Of a stretch of 64,000 nt of DNA, positions 44,641-56,750 are shown in pieces. The position numbers and the translations under genes were made by a program. Source of the DNA: Hsuehochloa calcarea. Taxonomy: Eukaryota > Streptophyta > Magnoliopsida > Poales > Poaceae. The notes below the pieces were generated by a model. That model worked only from the letters and a program-made list of their open reading frames with translations, searched no databases and was not told where the DNA came from. Numbering within the stretch: position 1 is the first letter of the stretch; each line of letters starts with the position of its first letter. The DNA lies in contig CM070615.1 of NCBI GenBank assembly GCA_036346395.1, positions 25,725,282-25,789,281 of the forward strand, given 5' to 3'.

Positions 44641-45239
44641 TAGCCCTTTTGGCAGTTTTCTTTTTCTTTCTCCTTTTTTCTTTGTGCTAGAAGAAGGTTT
44701 TGACTACACGGTCGGAGGAGGATTCGACTACAGTTGGAAGATTCAATAATGAGCGGAGATGAAGGATATAAAGGTGGTCGGGAAGGAGGTTCTTGTTGGA
44801 AAGCTTCAAGCCCGATCCAACGGATCCTCCCTCACTCGAAATTCGTCCCGTATCAAAGATATGACCGAAACAAGATGACGGTTGTAAAATCAGAGTTTCC
44901 TTTTACTGTTTTGGAATGTGTCGGAATTGGAGTAGGACTCCAAATCCAATTAGGATTGGAGTAGGGCCTCTTGGCCAGCCATGAGGAGGAGTAGGGGCAC
45001 TATATATAGAGGGTAGACCCCATTGTAACCTCGGACCACGTTTAATATATTTTCAAAGCTTTGCTTGATTCTCTGTTGTGCTTATAGCCAAAGCAGAGGG
45101 AATTGGGCATTGAGAACAAGGAGTGCGTTCTTGCTTTTCATTTGATTGGGAATTGAGGTTCGGCGATCTTAAACTTGTGGTCGCGAGGATCCAATCAAGT
45201 GTGTTTGGGCGAATTTCCATAGAGTTGCAAGTCCGTGAC
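44641..45239 (+). other. LTR-like sequence with TATA box, flanked by minisatellite units
   Basis: A few minisatellite-like units (TTCGACTACA...) occur between 44590 and 44745. From 44760 the text is LTR-like: a TATA box CTATATATAGAGG at 45000-45012, then ACCCCATTGTAACCTCGGACC and a leader-like region. No coding sequence was recognised. The right edge abuts the minus-strand Copia RNase H fragment. Confidence 0.4.
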
Positions 45240-46080
45240 TACAAGGCGACTACATACTCGGCCTCGGTGTAGGCGCTGTGAGCAGGCTGTTTTCTAGAAG
45301 ACCAAGAAACAAGAGATGTGCCCAAGAAATGACAAGTGCAGAGAGTACTCTTCCTATCAACTCTACACCGGTGAAATCAGCATCGAGAAAATGCTCGAAT
45401 TGAAAGAGCGAAGAAGAAGAATACGAGTCAAAGTCAAGCGTATCTTGAAGATACGAATATCGCGTCTTGCTTGTGGTGAAGCACGAGGAAGCAAGCGGCG
45501 CCACGGACATACGGTGAATTGTATGTCGGCCTCGTATTTGTAAGATAGAGGAGGAGCCAATCATCTTTGCGGTACTCCTTGCGGCTCATCTCAAATTCTT
45601 TGCTCATAGAATCGAAAATCTAGACACCAAAGCATGAGAAGAACCAAAAATAATATCATCCACATAAATCACGAACGACAAGAAATCTTGCCATGCACGA
45701 GAGTGAACAAGGTTTTATCAACCATTCCCATTTTGAAATCATTTTCAAGCAAGAAACTCTTAAGCTGTCATACCAAGCTCTAGGAGCTTGTTTCAATCCA
45801 TCTGAGCTTTAGAGTTTAAAAATATGGTTTAGAATTTTGATTTTCAAACCCAGGAGGTTGCTTGACAAAGACCTCTTCTTCTATGAAACCATTCAAGAAA
45901 GCACTTTTAACATCCATTTGAAAAAACTTGAAACCCTTGGATGTTGCAAATGCTAAAAGAATGCGAATGGGAAGCCTTATTGCGAACAACCAATCCATCC
46001 TCCTTTGCTTATTTTAAAAACCCATTTTGTTCCAATAACATGAGAATAAGAAGGTCGCTCCACTAAAACCGACTTTGTTT
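45240..46080 (-). pseudogene. Copia (Sirevirus-type) reverse transcriptase and RNase H fragment
   Basis: On the minus strand, 45998-45820 reads PIRILLAFATSKGFKFFQMD and then VKSAFLNGFIEEEVFVKQPP, the Copia reverse transcriptase core. Further down, YVDD codons followed by IIFGSS-like text occur around 45680. Then RNase H text at about 45330-45240 reads FLGTSLVSWSSRKQ and AEYV. Many frame breaks are present. It belongs to a different Copia lineage from the element at 32-40.6 kb, closer to the Sirevirus branch. It has no LTRs here. Confidence 0.75.
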
Positions 46081-46104
46081 CTTTCAAAATTTTCAAGCTC
46101 TTCA

Positions 46105-46555
46105 TGGATGTTCGACTACATGTGGTGCTTTCGACTACGGAAGGAGATTTTGACTACAGTGGAAGGAGGCCGGCTACAGTGGAAGGAGCTTTCTACTACA
46201 GGTGGTCGTAAGGAGACTTCGACTACATGGTCGGAAGAAGGCTTCGACTACCTGGTCGTAAGGAGGCTTCGACTACAGGTGGCCAGAAGGAGGCTCGACT
46301 ACAGGTATTTAGAAGGAGGTTTCGACCACCTGGTCGAAAGGAGGCTTCGACTAATTGGTCGGAAGGAGGTTTCAACTGCAAGTGGTTGGAAGGAGGTTTC
46401 GACTACAGGTTGTCGGAAGGAGGTTTCGTCTACGGTCGGAAGAAGGTTTTGACTACCTGGTCGGAGGGATGCTTCGACTACAAGTGGTCAGAAGGAGGTT
46501 TCGACTACCTGGTCGGAAGGAGGATTCGACTACAGGTGGTCGGAAGGTCCAATAA
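46105..46555. repeat. Minisatellite, unit about 27-30 bases
   Basis: About 16 degenerate tandem copies of a unit like TTCGACTACAGGTGGTCGG + AAGGAGG alternate ACAGGTGG and ACCTGG variants. All three plus-strand frames stay open for over 60 codons and give repetitive peptides (for example VGRRFRLQV), which is a consequence of the repeat and not evidence of a gene. Single units of the same type lie at 44590-44745. Confidence 0.85.
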
Positions 46556-46559
46556 CATA

Positions 46560-48198
46560 GAGAAACTCTCGAGGCTTCACTGCTGCGCTTGCCGTCGTTG
46601 ATGTGGTCAACGACGACACGCTAAGCAATTGAATGTATGCAAGAGCCCCTACGAGGTAAGGTGAAACTACCTGAAGGTGATCGAAAGAGGTGGTAGGTGG
46701 TTGTAGATAGTCGCATATGGTTGCAAGAAGCTTGGCGTCGTTAATGGCGACGACGGCGATGAGCAACGTCGACGAGGACTTCACGAGGGCTCGTCCTAAG
46801 CAAAAAAGTAGGAAGATGAGTGGTACGGGAAGCTTCGGTGAGACCCAGAGATGGTGCTAGAGCAAGCAATCGAAAAGTGGAGCCTCTTACCGGAGATGGG
46901 GAAGAAGGCACTGGTTTCGGTCGGAGTTGAAGAAAACTCAAATTCAGACCACCCCTGAAGAGGAAAAGGAAAATTGAATTAGGGAAATACAACCTCAAGC
47001 TCGGGAACATATTCGAATGCAGATGGAAGTAAGAGGGTGGCATTGGAACGATAGGAACACGATGGCGGTGTCTCGGCCAAAAATGGAGTTTCAGCGTAAC
47101 CTTTCGGCTTGGCTTAGTGGAGAAAAATAGGAGGTAGGGGAGGGCTCGGGTGGCTGCAAAAAGAGATGAAGATGGAGCTCTAGGGCTTTATATAGGCTGG
47201 AGGCGGAGAGCGTGCGAGGAGAGGCCAGCGGGGTGAGCTCGGTTCATGGCTCACTACCATGGACGAGTTTAGTGACAGGGAGGGGATGTTGATGCAACAG
47301 GGGCATGGGTGACTCTGGACATCCGTGTGCTCCGACGTGACGCGGGCAGGTGTGGAGGAGAAAAGAGGGGGAACAGGCGCGTCGGAGGTGACAACATTTA
47401 ATGCACACATCTTCGAAGAGAAAAATGGGTGGTATTCGAGCTGGGACGATGACTTTTAAGTGGCGGTGATGCATGCGAGAGCTGGCGGCATGGGCGTGGC
47501 GAGGAAGACGGTGTCGAGCGGGAGGTGGGCGACAGTGGGCTGGTCGAACTGGCCGAGGGTGCAGTCGGACACAGTCGAAGGTCTAGTCACACCAGGAGGT
47601 GGTCGAATCAGTGGTTTTGGTCGAAATCGAGACTGGTCGAAATCGAGTGGCTGGTCGAAATCGAGCGGCCGGTCGAAATCAAGCGGCGTCAACTCGATTG
47701 GTTTGATCGAGTTGATTTCAAAAGGTTGAGAGGGTTGCGAATTTGTAGACAGAGTTGTACCACTCCAACAATTCTAAATTTTTACAAAAAGCTACAGACA
47801 CTGAACCTAACCTAGCATAAAATTTCTAAAGTTTTTCATGAAGTGATTTTTTCAGTAAAATTCTTTCAATTCTCTATTCAAAGTATTTTACTTTGGAATT
47901 CCAAGGTTGACTAGTCAGTTTAAAATAGTAAATAAATTCTAAAAATTATGATATTTTTCAGAGTCACCAAGATGATCAAAAACCTAGAAAAATTATTTCC
48001 ATGGACTGATCACATGATTTGTTTTAAAAGTCTTAAAGGATTATGTTTCAAAAAAATAATGCATTAGCTTTTCAAAATGCACAAAACCTTTGAAAGAATT
48101 TCCAGAAGAATCAAATGACAACATGATGCAGCAGAAGTTTTAAATTCTTCTGATTTTTATATATTTAAAATACAAACCCAAGATTGAAATGGTACAAA
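46560..48198 (-). repeat. Probable 3' LTR of a minus-strand Gypsy element
   Basis: The minus-strand pol relic at 48250-49985 ends just right of here, and the minus strand reads AAGGGGATT TGTACC at about 48205-48190. This is a plausible polypurine tract and LTR start. A minus-strand TATA box CCTATATAAAG lies at 47187-47197, with a CCCTAGAGCTCC leader behind it. Open frames in 46700-47500 are compositional. The left LTR end is not defined. Confidence 0.5.
47619..47690. repeat. Short tandem repeat GGTCGAAATCGAG (about 17-18 bases, four copies)
   Basis: Four successive units of GGTCGAAATC(G/A)AG plus 4-5 variable bases. On the minus strand they encode an iterated Leu-Asp-Phe-Asp peptide, again a by-product of the repeat. 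Confidence 0.75.
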
Positions 48199-48249
48199 TC
48201 CCCTTACAAGAATCTCATCCCGAGATTCAGTTTACTCGAAAAAGAAAGA

Positions 48250-49985
48250 CGAGTGGTCCGCACGCAGGAGATCCTCCCGTTCCTAAGTTGATTCATCCTC
48301 GGTATGATTTGTCCACTGAACTTTAAAGAATTTGATGACATGATTCCTTGTGCTCCGTTCAGTTTCTTCAAGGATGCGAATCGGACACTCCCGGTAGCTC
48401 AGATCTTCTTGTACATCAAGACCTTCTAATGGAGCTTCCTCGGTTGGAACACGAAGGCACTTCTTCAACTGGGACACGTGAAAAATATTGTGTACCTCCG
48501 AAAGTGCAACAGGAAATTCCAACATGTAGGCAACAACCCCTTTCTTCTTGATAATGTGGTAAGGCCGACATATCAAGGGATTAACTTGCCTTTGGCCTTG
48601 AATCGTTGATGTCCCTTGAGAGAAGAGACTTTGAGATATAAAAGTCATTTCACTCAAAGCTCAACTTCATAGCACGATGATCCACATAGCTCTTTTGCTT
48701 TGATTGAGCTGTGCACAACCGGTCTTGAATCAACAGAACTTGACTTTCGGCATCATTGATCGAGTTCAGGCCAAAGAATGGTCTTTCACCAGTCTCCGAC
48801 CAATTCAACGGGGCTGTACATTTCCTGCCGTATAAGGCTTCAAATGGTGCCATGTCGAGACTAGCTTGAAAGCTCTTGTTGTAGGAGAACTTCGTGAGCG
48901 ATAAGCATTTCTCCCAATTCTTCGTAGGAGAGAACACAAGCACGAAGCATGTCTTCTAAGATTTGGTTGACTCTCTCCGTTTGGCCATCGGTTTGTGGAT
49001 GGTATACGGTGTTGAAAACTATGCCAAAACTGGGAGGTAAAGAGGGAATCATGATTTGAAATAATTGCCTTTGGCACCCCATGCAAACTCATAATGCGTG
49101 ATATGTAGAGGTCCGCCAAGTGACCATACAAATCTTAGCACCTTTGCGAGAAAATGTGCTACTTTCGTCAACCGATCAATGACAACCCTGATGACATATT
49201 TCCCTTTTGATGTACAGAGCAGACCGGTGATAAAATCCATGCCGATAAAATCCCACTTCCATTCAGGAACATGCAAGGGTTTTAACAAACCCGCTGGACG
49301 TTGATGTTCAGCCTTCAAGGATGACATATGTCACACTTGACAATGAACCTTGTGATCTCTCGCTTCATTCAGGTCCACCAGAATCTCTAACGGAGATCTT
49401 GATACATCTTTGTGGCTCCAGGATGAATGGATAAGGGAGAATCATGGGCCTCGTAGAGGATTAAATTCCGCAACTCCGTGTCCTTTGGAACCACAAGGCG
49501 TTGTCCGAACCACACAACACCATGATCATCTTTCGAGAAGCACTTGGTGTCCCATTATTGATATTCTCGCTTGATTTGGTTCACCCTAGCGTCGGTTTGT
49601 TTTGCGCCTTGATCTAATTTTCCAAGGTGGGTTGCACCTCCATGGCGTGAGGAAACCATGCTCAACCCCTTCAAGTTAGTCGCTGAAATTCTTTGTGAAG
49701 GGCGTTTGTTGCTCCTTGAGCATCAATATATTACAATAAATCTTCCTAGGTGAGTCGTCACATAGCGACATTAGCTTTGTTGGGATGATATTGGAGACCC
49801 ATGTCATAATATGTGATCAATTCCAACAACCTTCTTTGCCTAATGTTCAGATCTGGTTGAGTAAACAAATATTTCAAACTTTTGTGGTCCAAATACAATT
49901 CACAATGATTTCCGATGAGGTAATATCGTCAAATCTCCAGGGCATGGACCACTTGACTAGTTCGAGTCATGGTTTGGACAATTGA
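48250..49985 (-). pseudogene. Gypsy (chromovirus-like) pol relic: RNase H, integrase, C-terminal domain
   Basis: In minus-strand order: RNase H at 49985-49745 (HKSLKYLFTQPDLNIRQRR). Integrase lies at 49327-48950 (KAEHQRPAGLLKPLHVPEWK; FIGMDFITGL; FNTVYHPQTDGQTERVNQIL, with the catalytic Glu in QTERVN). The integrase C-terminal and Gypsy capsule-like region lies at 48943-48280 (APFEALYGRKC; FHVSQLKKCLRVP; ending HTEDEST). Frame changes occur at about 49130, 49050, 48940 and 48655. Reverse transcriptase, protease and gag are absent, because the element is cut at about 49990. The lineage resembles Tekay/Del chromoviruses of grasses. Confidence 0.82.
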
Positions 49986-50004
49986 GATCATGAGGTCTCA
50001 ATTG
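49979..50004. repeat. Small inverted repeat at a transposon junction
   Basis: CAATTGAGA and TCTCAATTG (9-base arms) surround an 8-base centre exactly where the Gypsy RNase H sequence stops. Confidence 0.5.
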
Positions 50005-53000
50005 TCTTGATGTATGGGCCATCTTTGAAGGAGTAGCGTGGCAAGGCTACGATAGCACAAACAAAAATTTACCGCACAACCAAGGAACCACCGCTAGAAA
50101 TAGATCACGAGATTACCGCTAGATGCGCCGACTCTTAGCGGAAGTAGAGTCGTTGTAGCGAGTTGATGCAGTCGTAGTCGTACTCACGATGCGTCTCCTC
50201 CTTTGTGAGAACCCGGGGTATTTAACTTGTAATAATACGTAACCACCCAAATGGCTCTAGCATTACAAATCAAATATCTCGATTCTTGGCGCATATGTAC
50301 TTCCTAAAATTGCAGTACACATACCCCATACAAAAATTAAGCATCCAAACCATACAAGTCATTCATTAACCAGACTATAAGTTTACAACATAAAGACATA
50401 CAAGTCCATATTACAAAAGTAGGGACGACCGGCCAAATGATAGAAGATAGCCAAAGTAGCAGCGAAAACATAAGCCATAAGATGGTGATAAACAAAAGCC
50501 AAACGGTTTGCCATTACCCACAAGGCAACCATTGGAAAGCCAAGCTAGTAAATCGAGAGCAAAGTCGAAGTCGGTCTCACAATAGTTAACCCCTTGGGGG
50601 TCAACCTCCTCTGCAACAATTAAGCAAAGCAACTGAGTACAAAAAGTACTCGCAAGACTTACGAGTAACAAGCCTATACATAGCTACATGCAAGCTGAAA
50701 CAAAGGAGGAGGTTATATGGTTCATTTGACGCATAAAGCAACAACTTATTTGCAATAAGTAATAGATTGAAAGTAATTTGACAAGTCTATTTTTAATTAA
50801 TTAAATAACAGCGAGACAACAATAAAAAATGTAAATAACAACCTAGAGGTGACTTCCCAACAGTCACCACAATATAGCATGAATTACCTATTCGTACCAC
50901 CCGAAATCAAGTTTTATTGAAAACTGTTGAGTCTAACTCTTGTAGAGACCTAACCAAGCATGTCCATAACCAATGACTTGGCTATTCGAATAGATTATAC
51001 CCTGCAGGGGTGTATCAATGTACCCACATGTCAGACCGCCTTTTTGCCATGCAATAGAGCACACTTTCTTAGGTATGCCGGCAAGGCTAAGTCCTACGAG
51101 ACACTTTTCAATGGATTGTACTAATTACGAGTCGCACATATGGGGGTTGACCCTTAGTGAACCGCCGTTCTGGGCTCCACTAAGGACCCACACGTTGAGT
51201 CGGACCTTGCCGGTCCGGTAGAAACAGCTGGGTGCTCTGGATATGGCGAACCTAGAAAGGAACCCATCCCTCTCAACCCAAACAAACATTCTCTTTTTCA
51301 TACCACCAGCGACTTCAATAATTAATACCTCCCAAAGTACTTAGTCAAGAGAGGTCCCATATCCCTCTTATGTGGTTAGGGCCTTAAAAGCGCTTGGTCG
51401 AGTATCCAAGATGTTCGGTCCTTGTTGACCTGGGCACCATTCACACACCCAATAACCACACCATCAAACCAATGTGCCCAAGTCTAAAACTTTTCACTTT
51501 CAGTTTTAGTTTTCCAAATATAATTACATACATGAGCACCCAGACTCAAATAATTATAAGGATGATAAAATGACCATCGCCGAGGCGATAATCCCCATTC
51601 TACCGTTCTAAGCATTGCTAAGCATGACATCGTAGAAATAAGTAAAGTGATTAGAGTCCATCCATCGAACTCTAAATCACAGCGAAAACAACCTAGGCTC
51701 AATGGTAGAGGATGAACATATACCTATAGTTTATGCAACTATAGAATCAACTACTCGATCGATAATTTAACAACAAAATAGAGCATGCATACATACACTT
51801 TGCAAACAAGATAATAGACTTTGAAAGTAATGGGATCAATATGATCAAATAAAAATAACTGCTTGCCTTGCTGGAGATAACTTTCTCGCTGCAGAGGATC
51901 ACTCGCGTAATCAATAAAAGTCGTCGGAACCTAATCGAAAGAATCAAAAGCACAATAAGAACGAATGATACTGAATAGACTCAAAAATACAAATTCGTCC
52001 AAAAATCATGTAAAATTCACATAAGGTAGAGAATGATTTTATATAAATTTAACAACAAAAATCAATTTATTTGGACGCTCCATGCAAAAGTTATGGCAGT
52101 TTGAACGTCAATTTTCAGAAAATACAATAAATTGCTAGCTATCACTATTCATCCGAATTTGAAAGTTTTGGTAAAAATTCCCAGAGAGGTGGTGCATATA
52201 AAATTTTAATGGTAGACAGAGCACCATATGAGATGATCAACGAAAAATGATTCACCTCATTCGGAGCTAAGATGAATTTTCTATTATTTTTCAAAGACAA
52301 GAAAGTAGCGCACAAGATAATTGTAAAATCAGATTTTCAGAGATAGCAACATGCTCAAAACCTATTTTTACAATAAAGTACAGTAACAGAGGAACATGAC
52401 AAATTGAGTTTACTAAAATTGGAGCTACAGAAAATTACTTATGCATTTTTGAAGTTAAAATAATTTTTAGAGCAATAAAAGTATTAAATCTAAAGCAATT
52501 TTGCCAAGAGTATTTTCTGAAACAGTAACAAGGTTAAAACCATTTTTATAATAAAGTACATGCAAAAAGGAATCCAGCAAAATTTGAATCACCAAATTTG
52601 GAGTTAAAATAAATTACTTATACAATTTTGACGTTAATGCATTTTTGAGTGCATAAATAAAGCATTTGGATTTTATAAAACCATAAAGACTTTTTACACC
52701 CAGCCGATCCTAGCCACGATCGCTGACCAGTGGGCCACTTAAACAGTGCATTTTCCATTTTTGAAATCGAATAGAATTTTTGTCCTGACAGGTGGGGTCC
52801 ACAAGTCATACACACGGCTCGCGGAATAGTGCGTAGACTCACTGGTCCACGGTCGGTTCACGAGAATCCGGCCGTCGCTAAACCCTATGGCCCACATGTC
52901 GCCTGCTTGTGATGATTGGGATTAAAACCTCGCTTCGTGCTCGGCCCACATGTCGATCCACGGCAAGAATCCGAATAAGACGGCCATTAACTACTAAGCA

Positions 53001-53117
53001 ATCATTAGCAGTTAATGAACGGGATTTGGTCTTAATGACGATGCTACGGATGTTGTCGAAATCCGACAACACCGCGCTAACCAGCCGGACTCTCGGCGGC
53101 ATTCGAACGCAGCGGTG
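50005..53117 (-). repeat. LTR-retrotransposon fragment, family D (right copy)
   Basis: Bases 50360-52310 are the better-preserved relative of 42716-44640. Bases 52310-53117 continue with AT-rich, then GC-rich LTR-type text (ACAGGTGGGGTCCACAAG, GGCCCACATGTCG). Bases 50005-50215 are a different GC-balanced segment, probably a separate element edge. No retrotransposon protein domain was seen. The orientation is inferred as minus from the style of the sequence and is uncertain. Confidence 0.45.
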
Positions 53118-53667
53118 CTAGCTAAGGGCATGGACGGATTTACAATACTCTTGCGCCCAACGGTGGCACTCACGGTGGTTGAGCCGGCCCGAGGCGCGAG
53201 CTACGGCTAAGCGTGCAGCAAAGCCCGAGCTCTGCATTGTCGAGGAGCGGGTGCCACGGCATCTACAAGTCGCGAGAGAGTCTACGAGTGAGGAAGAGAC
53301 TCGGAGGAGGTGGTCGAGCCGAACGAGGAGGGTGACGGCGCGGTGCTTCACCGAGGAGCTCGCTCGGTGAAGAACAGGGAATGAGTGGTAGAAAGCTCAA
53401 GGGCGATCCATAGATGATGTACAAGTAAGGAATCGGCAAGGAGCTTACGATGCGGGGATGCCCGATCTTCACGACGTAGGATCGATGATAACTTTGGATC
53501 CGTGCAACCTAACGAACCGATGGCGCCAACCACTGTCAAAACAGCAACCTGCGACAAAAGAATTCGCCCAACCACACGCTCGTGATCCCGTCTACCCGAT
53601 CACACCAAGTAGATGTGTCGCTTCTCACGCAAAACACAAGGATTCACAAGAGCAGCCAGACGGCAAC
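53118..53667. other. GC-rich sequence, no gene recognised
   Basis: Open frames exist on both strands (for example 53179-53370 and 53458-53706) but are Arg/Ser-rich and match no family. The text looks like retrotransposon LTR or leader sequence. It ends at the Gypsy LTR boundary at 53668. Confidence 0.3.
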
Positions 53668-56230
53668 GTAACACCCGACCCAACATTGAGCCTAGAATGC
53701 CACTAAACTACTCTAACCATCTAACTTACATCAACTTACTATAAAATTATAGCAATCATATCAACAATAAAACCCATCCAAGGGTCACAATAACACAAGC
53801 ATAATACTATGACAATCATAGATAAATTAGACCTAGGAGCATAGCAAAATAATAAACCAATATTAACATAAACCAAGCATCTAAGGTTATTCAATACCAT
53901 CATGTCCTAGATATAAATCTTCATGTTATTATAAAAGTTTCTCATGTCCAATGAATCAACTAATTGGGTGAAGTGCATGAATCCAAGTGCGCTAGCCTTT
54001 CCCGAGTAAAACGTCATAAGTGGTCACCTAAAAACAACAATAGAGCAAGAATGAGTCCGGGACTCGCAAAAATGAGAATAAAGCAATAAATAATAGTTTA
54101 TTAACCATAATTAAAGTTATCATCATCATCTATTTAGTTAATGCCATTCTCATTCTCAAACAAACAAGCCATATTCCATATAGGTAAAGTTGCACAATTT
54201 AACAATTTACTAATATATGCGAATGCACCAACATGCTCATGCTCATATGCATCTCATCGGTGATCTGGTATAGCGGAGTGTTCACCGTCAATGACACACT
54301 CTATCCTTCACTCCGAGAAGTCCCCACCAAAGTAGGATTTTATCTAGAGCTCTCGGACTAGTCATGTATCTTTCTCACCGACCTCACGAATAGTTACATG
54401 ACTTTCTCACCAACTGGCTCATGCAACCCTGTCATGATGAATGAAAATGATACGACATCTTTATTTATTCATCAACATAATCCATCTCATTAACTCAATA
54501 TCTCCTCATTATCTCAATATCATAATCTCATTCAATCAAGGTCATCAATATCGTCTATAAGAATAAGTTAAGCGAAAGCATAATAAATAGCATGATAAGT
54601 AACATAATTGATCATGGTGAACAACCCATTGTTCACCACTCTACCATGTACTTGCCTTTCTTGGTTGCGATACGGTTTGGCTAGAAGATGGCAACAAGCA
54701 CGACGCCTCTCACATTAAATACACAAATTTTAATACAAGCTCTGACATCAAGAATAGCAATCAACAGACATCGCTCCTACAGTCCCCAAATATACCACGC
54801 TTCTCGATGCGAATAGTTACCCATTCTTTGTCTTGGTACTAAAACGAACATAACTTTTGACTCAAAAGTCCAATCACGACAAACCACCCATTTCTGGATT
54901 CTTCATAAAATTCTCCATATTTTCTTAGATTACGAAGACTTCTAATTAAATTATATAACCCTCCGTTTTAACCCGAAAATCGATCTATCGACCGGGACAG
55001 CGGGTCTTTCTAAATTCATAACTTTTGTTTTACCCAACCAAAGTTCGAGTTCTTGGATCCTACAGAACCCTTAGACAATTACCTACATCTTTCATGTAGA
55101 TCAAATACTCTAATTAGTCTATTTACTATTTTTAATTTATAGTCTACCAAAACAGCGCGAAAGGCGACAACCACAAAGACAGCAGTCTTCCAAAATTCAT
55201 AACTCGAATTATACTTGTCCGATCGACATGCTTAAATATTCTATAGAAAGATATCGAAATTATCTACAATTAACTAGTAGATGATATTTCCAAAATTCGC
55301 CATTAAGGTATCCGAATAAATCGTTCATAAGAACAGCAGGCTAAACAGATCTAATAATCGTCTCCTCGATTAGAAATTCTAAAACCTCTCTAATTAATCT
55401 CAATTATAATATCTAATTAAATTAATAAATCAAGCAAGAAAAAGCCAGATTGTTACCCACGACGAAAATTGAGATCCCAACTTCCTCCTAAATCTTCCTC
55501 TTCTCTTTTCTTTCTCTTGATTCTTCTCTCTCTATCTATTACAACCTTCATGGACAAGTGCAAATCATAAAGCAATAACTTCATAGTCGCAACATCAATT
55601 CGGTAGAAGGATAGATCATGGTTGCATGCATGCATGCACTGCTAACTAGTAGTACTCACACACGCACATGCAGAGGCGTTGGTGCCAAGTGATGGGCAGC
55701 GCAGGCAATCGAATTCGGCAAAATTTCCACACGCACGCATAGGTAGGCGGTTGGCGAGGCGGCGATCACGCACTCGGGCGAGGCGGCGGCGAGGATCCAC
55801 ACGCGACGGCGGCGGTCGGCGGCGAAACCGAGATCACGCGTTGGCCAACTCCGGCGTCCACGCAGCGAGGATTCACGCGCGGCTTCACGAGGATAGAATC
55901 GCCGGCACAACAAGCGGCGTGGCTGACTGCGGCGGCCGCTAGCGCACAAGGGCGGCGAGAACTCCACGGTCCACGATGAGACATGCATAGACGCGCTGGC
56001 AAGGATCGAGTGGCGGCTGGCAAACGGTTTGCCAAAAGAAAAGTTACGGCGGCTGAAAGAAGAAGAAGAAGACTAGGGTTTACACTAAAAGCCCACTTTG
56101 ATTTGGACTCTAAAATGGATTTGGCTTCGATTAACATTTAATTACAACCACTCTTAGCCCAAGAGGCCCAATTTCATAGTAATTAATTCTACTTTTATTT
56201 ATTTTACAAATAGAATTTAGGGATGTTACA
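53668..56230 (-). repeat. 3' LTR of the minus-strand Gypsy element
   Basis: The LTR is 2563 bases. On the minus strand it starts TGTAACATCCC and ends GGGTGTTAC. Bases 53668-55544 match 59848-61732. Bases 55640-56060 are GC-rich with many open frames on both strands, considered LTR U3/R sequence. The flanking GCAAC to the left would be the target duplication but cannot be checked. Confidence 0.8.
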
Positions 56231-56244
56231 TTCTCCCCTCCTTT
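56231..56244 (-). other. Polypurine tract of the Gypsy element
   Basis: The minus strand reads AAAGGAGGGGAGAA directly before the LTR start TGTAACATCC. This is the standard position for plus-strand priming. Confidence 0.75.
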
Positions 56245-56249
56245 AAGGA

Positions 56250-56750
56250 ATTCGCCCTCGAATTCTACTCTCAGCTTTCTACATGACAACGAAACTGAAA
56301 TAAAACAACCCTTAACACATATCCGTCGAGAACAATTCCGAATACTTCTCGCGCATGCGAGACTCCAACTCTCTAATCGCTTCTCTCTCGGACTTATGGA
56401 CCACATCACCTTGATGGGTATCAACATCTTACACCTCAACACTCATCTAGACCTTTTCAGGTACACTCAACGGACAGGACTCGAAGGTGCGGTCTTACTC
56501 GATGGTTAATGGCTCTACGAAACCTCACAATCTAGATCTCTCAAGTACTTCTTGACATCGGGTCATACAAACCGTTGTGTGCCGCGCGCATGGACTCGAG
56601 ATGGTCCTAACGATCGCTTTCTTCCAAAATCCTGTAACTTTGAGAAACAAACCAATGTACCTTGGGCTAACTTTCCCTTTGGTACAAAACCACACAATCT
56701 GTACATAACACACGGAACTCTTGTTCCATATCTCAATCAACCACTTCACA
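56250..56750 (-). pseudogene. Gypsy pol C-terminal relic
   Basis: Minus-strand frames contain KGKVSPRYIG (about 56670-56640), the Gypsy integrase C-terminal motif. Later, ESRMREKYSELF comes just before a stop at about 56310, a typical end of grass Gypsy polyproteins, followed by a short untranslated stretch and the polypurine tract. Everything between is frame-broken. Confidence 0.65.

Noticed and set aside
46105..46601. Long repetitive open frames as a repeat-protein gene
   Set aside because: All plus-strand frames are open because of the tandem unit. There is no start context, splice structure or known domain.
55656..56137. Overlapping open frames of 87-123 codons as a host gene
   Set aside because: They lie in the 3' LTR of the Gypsy element and are GC-compositional on both strands.
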